From Betaproteobacteria bacterium UBA5582 (lineage in GTDB: Bacteria; Pseudomonadota; Gammaproteobacteria; Burkholderiales; Rhodocyclaceae): 11,298 bases of DNA. Positions 7,207 through 11,298 of the stretch are shown here, piece by piece. The translations under genes were made by a program, and so were the position numbers. How positions within the stretch are numbered: position 1 is the stretch's first letter; every line of letters begins with the position of its first letter. Below the pieces are notes generated by a model that was given only the letters and a program-made list of their open reading frames with translations, made no database searches and was not told the DNA's origin. Location: the NCBI GenBank assembly GCA_002425245.1, contig DILW01000047.1, positions 1 through 11,298 of the forward strand, given 5' to 3'.

Positions 7207-7701
7207 TTAGCGCGCGAGCAACAGCGGGGCGGCAGCTTCCAGATCGTTCTTGCGTAGCAGGCCGAGTTTCTGGCCGACCACCCGGCCATGGCGATCGACG
7301 AACAGGGTGAACGGCAGCCCGGCGCGCGGATTGCCCAGCATCTGCATCATCTGCGGGCCATTCGGGCCGGACAGGAACACCGGGTAGCGGATCGGGAAAT
7401 CGGCGGCAAAAGCCTTGACCGCAGCGGGGTCGTCCTCGATGCCGATGCCCAGCACGGTGATCTTGCCGGCATGCTGCTTGCTGAACTCGTTGAGCTCGGG
7501 GATTTCAGCGCGACAAGGCGGACACCAGCGAGCCCAGAAATTGACTACCAGGGGCTTGCCCTTGTAGGTCGACATGGCCACCGGCTTGCCCGCTGCATCG
7601 AGCAGGCTGGCGGCAAAGAATGGCGCCATGTCGGGCCTTTCCTGAGTCAGGCCGATGGTCGAGAACAGGCAGAGGCAGAAGGCGGCAAGCAGATTTTTCA
7701 C
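7207..7701 (-). CDS. TlpA/ResA-like periplasmic thioredoxin
   Basis: Thiol-disulfide oxidoreductase of the TlpA/ResA/AhpC-TSA group, 164 residues, expected in the periplasm. The N-terminus (MKNLLAAFCLCLFSTIGLTQ) is a signal peptide; cysteines in its core allow a lipoprotein reading but there is no good lipobox. The thioredoxin fold is clear: VVNFWARWCPPCRAEIPEL with active-site C60 and C63, ITVLGIGIEDD (81-91), and the cis-proline segment AGLPFTLFVDRHGRV (P130). Family members reduce disulfides in apocytochrome c, Sco proteins or the CuA site of oxidases. It is divergent from the YtkA/Sco/PCuAC operon across a 175-bp region, which favours a role in oxidase copper-site maturation. The start is GTG (7699-7701) with no strong ribosome-binding site; no ATG, GTG or TTG precedes it before an in-frame stop at 7735-7737, so this is the longest possible form. 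Confidence 0.9.
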   Translation of the reverse strand: MKNLLAAFCLCLFSTIGLTQERPDMAPFFAASLLDAAGKPVAMSTYKGKPLVVNFWARWCPPCRAEIPELNEFSKQHAGKITVLGIGIEDDPAAVKAFAADFPIRYPVFLSGPNGPQMMQMLGNPRAGLPFTLFVDRHGRVVGQKLGLLRKNDLEAAAPLLLAR

Positions 7702-7763
7702 GGGTGGAATGGGTCTGGGAAAAAAGAATGAATATTAGCGGTTTTTAATATAGATCGCCAGCC

Positions 7764-7780
7764 TGCGACATAATGTCGCA
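7764..7780. promoter_or_regulatory. Perfect 17-bp palindrome, candidate operator of the copper-chaperone operon or the divergent thioredoxin gene
   Basis: TGCGACAT-A-ATGTCGCA is an 8+1+8 perfect inverted repeat in the divergent region. The half-site TGCGACA recurs in direct orientation at 7787-7793, 23 bp (about two helical turns) downstream, which suggests cooperative binding. The core GCGAC-N5-GTCGC resembles sites reported for the RegA/PrrA/RegR redox response regulators. This assignment is inference; the palindrome itself is seen directly. Confidence 0.55.
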
Positions 7781-7833
7781 CCTGGCTGCGACAAACGCGT
7801 GCCAGAATGCGCACCTTGGCTTGAGGCAGGCGC

Positions 7834-7884
7834 ATGGTCGACAATAGCGCCCTTGTGCCACGCTTGAAAGAAGGCAGTGAATAG
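7834..7884 (+). CDS. Possible 16-codon leader ORF overlapping the next start
   Basis: ATG at 7834 opens a 16-residue frame (MVDNSALVPRLKEGSE) ending in TAG at 7882-7884, past the GTG start of the next gene at 7877, so the two frames overlap by eight bases. GAGG at 7823-7826, seven bases upstream of the ATG, is a fair ribosome-binding site. The following gene has its own purine-rich AAGAAGG only two bases from its GTG, too close for efficient initiation, so translational coupling through this leader is plausible. It could equally be chance. There is no run of a single amino acid that would suggest classical attenuation. Confidence 0.3.
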   Translation: MVDNSALVPRLKEGSE

Positions 7885-8332
7885 AAAAATCCTCATCGAT
7901 CTGGTCGGCGTGCTGCTGATTGCGCTGATTGTATTGATCGGCTACAAGCTGTCGCCGCTGCTGCTGCCCAAGGCTGATCTGACGGTCGAGCCAGAGGCTT
8001 CGTGCAAGCTGCAGGAAGGCCCGTGTCAGGTCAAGTTGCCCGATGGTGGCAGCCTGAGCTTCGATGTCGCCACGCGTCCGATTCCGCTGGTCAAACCCTT
8101 CGAATTGCGCGTCGAGGCCGCTGGTGCGCGCAGTGTGGTGGTTGATTTCGCCGGCGTGGACATGGATATGGGCTACAACCGGCCGACCCTGACGGAAGCT
8201 TCCCCTGGCGTATTCACCGGCCAGGCGACCCTTCCCGTCTGCGTCACCGGGCGGATGACCTGGCAGGCGACCGTGCTCCTCGATACGCCGACTGCCCGCC
8301 TCGCTGTTCCCTTCCGTTTCGTCACCGGATAA
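7877..8332 (+). CDS. YtkA/FixH-like membrane-anchored protein of the Sco operon (hypothetical)
   Basis: A 151-residue protein with one N-terminal helix (about 8-25, DLVGVLLIALIVLIGYKL) and a soluble beta-rich domain facing the periplasm. Visible features are three cysteines (C43, C50, C122), a short DMDMGYNRPTL segment (95-105; M96 and M98) and an immunoglobulin-like end (GRMTWQATVLLDTP). The DMDM...L...GVFTGQATLP layout is reminiscent of YtkA-like and FixH-like domains associated with copper handling and oxidase assembly, but similarity is by eye only. GTG start; an in-frame TGA at 7865-7867 closes the frame upstream and no ATG, GTG or TTG follows for some distance. It ends two bases before sco, so the two are co-transcribed and probably translationally coupled. 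Likely helps Sco/PCuAC in copper delivery; specific role unknown. Confidence 0.85.
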   Translation: MNRKILIDLVGVLLIALIVLIGYKLSPLLLPKADLTVEPEASCKLQEGPCQVKLPDGGSLSFDVATRPIPLVKPFELRVEAAGARSVVVDFAGVDMDMGYNRPTLTEASPGVFTGQATLPVCVTGRMTWQATVLLDTPTARLAVPFRFVTG

Positions 8333-8334
8333 AC

Positions 8335-8937
8335 ATGTCGAATCGCTTCCTCGTTGCGCTGATCGTCCTGCTTGCCGGCCTCCTGGTCGGGCTGGGCTTG
8401 TTCTGGAAGCCGGACCTGGCGCCCGCGCCGGCGAGCATCAACACCTTGCCGCCGGGCGGCGATTTCGTCCTCAAGTCGGCCGACGGTCCGGTTGCCCTGG
8501 CCGATCATCGCGGCCGTCTGGCGCTGCTTTATTTTGGTTACACCTTCTGTCCGGACATTTGTCCGTCCAATCTGAGCGCCATCAGCGCCGGGCTGGATCT
8601 GCTCAATCCCGAGGAGCGAAACAAGGTCGTCGTCATCTTCATTTCCGTCGATCCGCAACGCGATACGCCCGAGCACCTGAAAACCTACGTCAAGTTCTTC
8701 GCCCCGGAAATGCTCGGGGTAACCGGAACCCCGGACGAAATTGCCGAACTGGCCAGGCGCTATGGCGTGGTTTATGCGGCGCAGCCTGCCAGCAACGCTG
8801 CCGAGGGCTACGCGATCGATCATTCGGCCGAAAGCTTCATCGTCGGCCCGGACGGTCGTCTGTTGGCCCGCATGGCGCACGCCACGCCGCCCGACCAGGT
8901 GGCTGCACTGATTCGTCAATACCTGAAACCGAGCTGA
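8335..8937 (+). CDS. senC: SCO1/SenC family copper chaperone
   Basis: Membrane-anchored thioredoxin-fold protein that binds copper and helps assemble the CuA centre of cytochrome c oxidase; some members act as thiol reductases. It has 200 residues: an N-terminal helix (about 5-23) as membrane anchor, then the Sco fold. The copper ligands are all present: the CxxxC motif in FGYTFCPDICPSNL (C72, C76) and the conserved histidine in IDHSAESFIVGPDGRL (H163). FISVDPQRDTPEHLKTYVKF (102-121) is the typical Sco middle segment. ATG at 8335 lies two bases after the preceding stop with only a weak GGA upstream, which points to translational coupling. It is followed at once by a PCuAC gene, the well-known partner that supplies Cu(I). 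Confidence 0.95.
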   Translation: MSNRFLVALIVLLAGLLVGLGLFWKPDLAPAPASINTLPPGGDFVLKSADGPVALADHRGRLALLYFGYTFCPDICPSNLSAISAGLDLLNPEERNKVVVIFISVDPQRDTPEHLKTYVKFFAPEMLGVTGTPDEIAELARRYGVVYAAQPASNAAEGYAIDHSAESFIVGPDGRLLARMAHATPPDQVAALIRQYLKPS

Positions 8938-8947
8938 GGAGCCCTGC

Positions 8948-9409
8948 ATGAAACGTCTGTCCGTCCTGTTTGCCGCCATGAGCCTGTCCGCCGGCGTATT
9001 CGCCGCTGCTGCCGACCAGATCATGGTTCATCAACCCTATGTCCGCCTGGCGCCGCCGAATGCCATGGCCACTGGTGCTTACATGGTGCTGAAGAATGGC
9101 GGCGAGCGCGAGGTGAAGCTGGTCAAGGCCGAGAACCCGGCCTCGCAAACGACCGAGTTGCATACCCATGTCAACGACAACGGGGTGATGCGCATGCGTC
9201 AGGTAGCGGACATCGCCATCCCGGCCAAGGGTGAGACGGCGCTCAAGCCGGGCGGTCTGCACGTGATGATGATCAACATGAAGGCGCCCCTCAGTGAAGG
9301 TCAGGTGGTACCGATCACCCTGACTTTTGACGATGGCAGCAGCAAGCAGGTCGAGGCCAAGGTGGTGAAGTCGGCGCCGTCGTCGATGCCGGCACAGCAC
9401 GCGCACTGA
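8948..9409 (+). CDS. pcuC: PCuAC periplasmic copper chaperone (DUF461)
   Basis: Secreted Cu(I)/Cu(II)-binding protein, 153 residues, that passes copper to Sco or directly to CuA sites. Signal peptide MKRLSVLFAAMSLSAGVFAA, cleaved near 20-22. The family copper motif H-x10-M-x21-H-x-M fits exactly with H72, M83, H105 and M107; H74, M81 and M108 add possible ligands. The C-terminus ends in HAH after SMPAQ, a short histidine tail of the sort that binds Cu(II) in some relatives. AGGAG at 8937-8941 overlaps the sco stop codon (8935-8937) and sits six bases before the ATG, so expression is linked to sco. It is the last gene of the operon, with a hairpin terminator 17 bp downstream. Confidence 0.95.
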   Translation: MKRLSVLFAAMSLSAGVFAAAADQIMVHQPYVRLAPPNAMATGAYMVLKNGGEREVKLVKAENPASQTTELHTHVNDNGVMRMRQVADIAIPAKGETALKPGGLHVMMINMKAPLSEGQVVPITLTFDDGSSKQVEAKVVKSAPSSMPAQHAH

Positions 9410-9426
9410 GCCAAGCCAGCTGGAAG

Positions 9427-9450
9427 AATGCCCACGCTTGCGTGGGCATT
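9427..9450. terminator. Strong hairpin terminator shared by convergent pcuC and mrpG
   Basis: AATGCCCACG pairs perfectly with CGTGGGCATT around CTTG: a 10-bp stem, with C-G closing the loop possible. On the plus strand it is followed by GTCGTTTATG, a weak T-run; on the minus strand by CTTCC. It lies between the pcuC stop (9407-9409) and the mrpG stop at 9456, where a bidirectional terminator is expected. Confidence 0.75.
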
Positions 9451-9455
9451 GTCGT

Positions 9456-9818
9456 TTATGGTGTGTCGCGGTGCTCGGTGTCGAAAGTCGCCCAGTCGCG
9501 CTTGTCCGGACGCGGCAGATCAACTGGCCGTTGCGTGTGCAGCCAGGCCTTGGCCAGAAAGTTGGCGGTGATCGGTGCAGTCAGGAACAGGAACAGGGTG
9601 ATCAGCAGCTCGTGAATCGAGACGGTGCCGTTGAGCGCCAGGAAATACACCATCGAAGCAACCAGTGCACCGCCTACCCCGACCGTCGTTGCCTTGGTCG
9701 GCGCGTGCAGGCGACTCATCAGGTCGGGCAGCTTGACCATACCCCAGGAGCCGACCAGGGCAAAGCTGGCACCAATGATGATGAGTGCGGAAACGATGAT
9801 TTCGTTGATCAGTTCCAT
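9456..9818 (-). CDS. mrpG: Mrp-type Na+/H+ antiporter subunit G (MrpG/MnhG/PhaG)
   Basis: Small membrane subunit of the multi-protein Mrp monovalent cation/proton antiporter, 120 residues with three hydrophobic helices (about 5-28, 45-63, 68-90). The MnhG signature is present: GSWGMVKLPDLMSRLHAPTKATTVG spans about 23-47 (key residues KLPD, RLHAPTKA), followed by FLFLTAPITANFLAKA. The hydrophilic tail after 93 is longer than needed for the core fold but common. ATG at 9816-9818 is preceded by AGGAAG overlapping the mrpF stop codon, with a nine-base gap between the genes. It is the last gene of the operon, before the shared terminator. Confidence 0.94.
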   Translation of the reverse strand: MELINEIIVSALIIIGASFALVGSWGMVKLPDLMSRLHAPTKATTVGVGGALVASMVYFLALNGTVSIHELLITLFLFLTAPITANFLAKAWLHTQRPVDLPRPDKRDWATFDTEHRDTP

Positions 9819-9827
9819 GGTGACTTC

Positions 9828-10097
9828 CTATTCGATCACGTTGCCGCGCAGGATAAACTTGCAGTAGGCGACGGTGGACACGAAACCGAACATGGCCAAC
9901 AGCAGCGCCGCCTCGAAATAGATGGTGGTGCCGGTTTCAATGCCGTAGACGATAATCAGCGCGATCACGTTGATGACCATGGTGTCCACGGCCAGCACGC
10001 GGTCGACGTTGGTTGGCCCCTTGAGCAGGCGCCACAGGTTGAGCAGCAGGCCGAGGCTGAGTGCGGCGTAGGCATAGTGGATGGCGTATTCGATCAT
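9828..10097 (-). CDS. mrpF: Mrp-type Na+/H+ antiporter subunit F (MrpF/MnhF/PhaF)
   Basis: Membrane subunit of the Mrp complex, 89 residues and three helices, the usual size. The family hallmark GPTNVDRVLAVDT (27-39) follows the first helix and carries the conserved aspartates. Its ATG (10095-10097) overlaps the mrpE stop in an ATGA arrangement, indicating translational coupling; GGAG at 10106-10109 inside the end of mrpE is well placed at eight bases. Confidence 0.95.
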   Translation of the reverse strand: MIEYAIHYAYAALSLGLLLNLWRLLKGPTNVDRVLAVDTMVINVIALIIVYGIETGTTIYFEAALLLAMFGFVSTVAYCKFILRGNVIE

Positions 10098-10621
10098 GGG
10101 AAGATCTCCAGCAGCCGGGATTCGTAGCGCTGCTTCATGTCGCGCACGCTGGCCTCGATGTCGGGCGCGTCAAGGCAATGCACGAGCAGGTGGCGACCAT
10201 CGGCGGACAGGTCGCAGCTGACCGTGCCCGGGGTCATGGTGATGGTGCCGGCGAATACGGTGATTGCTTCCGGATTGGTCAGGTCCAGCGGTACGCTGAC
10301 CCAGCGGGTATGCAGGCTGGTGTTCGAACGGAACAGGATGATCAATGCCACCTGCAGGTTGGCGACGACGATGTCCCACATCACCAGCAGGAGGTAGTTG
10401 AACAACTTCCCATAGTTTCGCATCCGCGGGCGGTCTGGCCAGAAACTGCTGGTCAGTCGGGGAATGGCGATGCCGAGGACGAGGCCGACCAGCAGGCCGC
10501 CGGCCGAAAAGCTGTTGATCAGCAGCAGCCAGATCAGCGTCAGCGTCAGGCTCAGCAGCGGGTGCGGAAACCAGCGGCGGAAGGTGGGCTGCTTTGCCGT
10601 AGTTGGTTGAGCATGTGCCAT
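10094..10621 (-). CDS. mrpE: Mrp-type Na+/H+ antiporter subunit E (MrpE/MnhE/PhaE)
   Basis: Subunit E of the Mrp antiporter, 175 residues, needed for complex assembly or stability. After a basic N-terminal segment (to about 20) there are hydrophobic helices at about 23-56 and 74-96, then the conserved soluble portion: VSVPLDLTNPEAITVFAGTI (108-127) followed by TMTPGTVSCDLSADGRHLLV (128-147) and VHCLDAP, typical of MNHE. The ATG (10619-10621) shares one base with the mrpD stop (TGATG), with a strong AGGAGG at 10631-10636 nine bases upstream. Confidence 0.95.
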   Translation of the reverse strand: MAHAQPTTAKQPTFRRWFPHPLLSLTLTLIWLLLINSFSAGGLLVGLVLGIAIPRLTSSFWPDRPRMRNYGKLFNYLLLVMWDIVVANLQVALIILFRSNTSLHTRWVSVPLDLTNPEAITVFAGTITMTPGTVSCDLSADGRHLLVHCLDAPDIEASVRDMKQRYESRLLEIFP

Positions 10622-11298
10622 CAGGGCTTGCCTCCTTCGGGTATGGTGCTGCCGAGCACCGCCTCGATGTAGTGCTGGGTGCTGAAAATCTGCTCAGCGG
10701 TGGCGTCGAGGTAGCTGGTCAGCGGCCCGGCAAAAAGTGTCAGGCCGACATTGCCGGCGAGTAGCAGGCCGATGGCGACCAGCGCCAGGGCGTTGTTCTC
10801 GGCCGCGGCCGGGAAGCTGCCGGGTTGCCCAGTGCTTTTCCAGAACAAGGTGCTGCCGGCCCGGCCGAAGCCAATGATGGCAATCAGCGAAGTGCCCAGG
10901 ACCAGCGTCCAGATCAGCGCGAACTGCCGGTTGTCGAGGGCGGCGTCGAGGATCAGCAGCTTGCCGATGAAACCGGACAGCGGCGGCATGCCGGTGGCGG
11001 CGATGGCGGCGACGAAGAAGGCGCCGGCCAGCAGGCTCAGCTGCGAAAAACGCGGGGCGACGGTCAGGGCGTCGTCCTCGCCGGGGCGGCGTCGGGCGAG
11101 CAGGTCGGCGATCAGGAACAGCACTGCGCCGGCCAGCGTCGAGTGCAGCAGGTAGTAGAGGGCTGCCGACAGTGCCACCGGCGTGAACAGGGCAACCCCG
11201 ACCAGCAGCAGGCCCATCGAGCCGATCACGGCGAAGCTCGCCAGCTGACCCAGGCGGCGGGCGGCGAGCACGCCGAGCATGCCCAGGCTCAGCGTCAC
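10621..11298 (-). CDS. mrpD: Mrp-type Na+/H+ antiporter subunit D (MrpD/MnhD/PhaD), 3' part
   Basis: C-terminal 225 or so residues of the large antiporter-like subunit D, which is related to the proton-pumping subunits NuoL/M/N of complex I and forms a proton channel. The gene starts outside the right edge, so the GTG at 11296-11298 is not its real start. Visible are several hydrophobic helices and conserved elements: LYYLLHSTLAGAVLFLIADL (48-67) with a central histidine, AATGMPPLSGFIGKLLILDA (100-119) with the lysine of the family's GF..K motif, and a less conserved C-terminal helix pair. The order D-E-F-G is the standard Mrp operon order, so mrpA(B)C should lie just beyond the right edge. 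Confidence 0.93.
   Translation of the reverse strand: MTLSLGMLGVLAARRLGQLASFAVIGSMGLLLVGVALFTPVALSAALYYLLHSTLAGAVLFLIADLLARRRPGEDDALTVAPRFSQLSLLAGAFFVAAIAATGMPPLSGFIGKLLILDAALDNRQFALIWTLVLGTSLIAIIGFGRAGSTLFWKSTGQPGSFPAAAENNALALVAIGLLLAGNVGLTLFAGPLTSYLDATAEQIFSTQHYIEAVLGSTIPEGGKP

Noticed and set aside
9456..11298. Overlapping genes in the Mrp operon as an anomaly
   Set aside because: TGATG and ATGA overlaps between mrpD/E and mrpE/F are normal translational coupling in this operon.

Overview
The window is ordinary-looking chromosomal DNA of a GC-rich Gram-negative bacterium, most likely a betaproteobacterium. Rhodocyclales (Dechloromonas/Azonexus-like) is my best guess, from the gene set and protein style: a fused TAXI-type TRAP permease with a DUF3394 tail, a single-function RelA, a Sco/PCuAC copper cassette and a seven-gene-type Mrp antiporter. 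No database search was run, so the taxonomic call is inference. I see no rRNA, tRNA, CRISPR array, insertion sequence, phage gene or plasmid gene. Base composition looks even throughout. Coding density is high; the longest stretches without an obvious gene are 233 bp (4561-4793) and 175 bp (7702-7876).

Layout. (1) 1-4560, minus strand, read from right to left: a TAXI-family periplasmic binding protein, then a 122-bp gap with two strong stem-loops, then a fused TRAP permease, then glutamate dehydrogenase (cut by the left edge) only 16 bp downstream. This looks like one uptake-and-catabolism operon and suggests that the transported solute is glutamate, 2-oxoglutarate or a related compound. (2) 4561-4793: divergent regulatory region with a G-rich tract, a GGGGT/ACCCC palindrome and a consensus TATAAT placed so close to the relA ATG that relA may have a leaderless transcript. 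(3) 4794-7205, plus strand: relA (ppGpp synthetase with a degenerate HD hydrolase domain) and a 58-residue two-helix membrane miniprotein 15 bp downstream. (4) 7207-7701, minus strand: a secreted TlpA-like thioredoxin that converges on the miniprotein with a 1-bp gap. (5) 7702-9409, plus strand: a regulatory region with a perfect 8+1+8 palindrome and a possible 16-codon leader ORF, followed by a tight three-gene operon: a YtkA/FixH-like membrane-anchored protein, a Sco-type copper chaperone and a PCuAC copper chaperone. These are expected to deliver copper to the CuA centre of cytochrome oxidase. The divergent TlpA-like thioredoxin could keep Sco or CuA cysteines reduced. (6) 9427-9450: strong hairpin terminator shared by converging operons. 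(7) 9456-11298, minus strand: mrpD (partial), mrpE, mrpF and mrpG of a Mrp-type Na+(K+)/H+ antiporter, with overlapping or near-touching genes.

No wholly new system stands out. The points most worth a second look are the TAXI-TRAP/glutamate dehydrogenase linkage, the double stem-loop between binding protein and permease, the palindrome and leader ORF ahead of the copper operon, and the possible leaderless start of relA.
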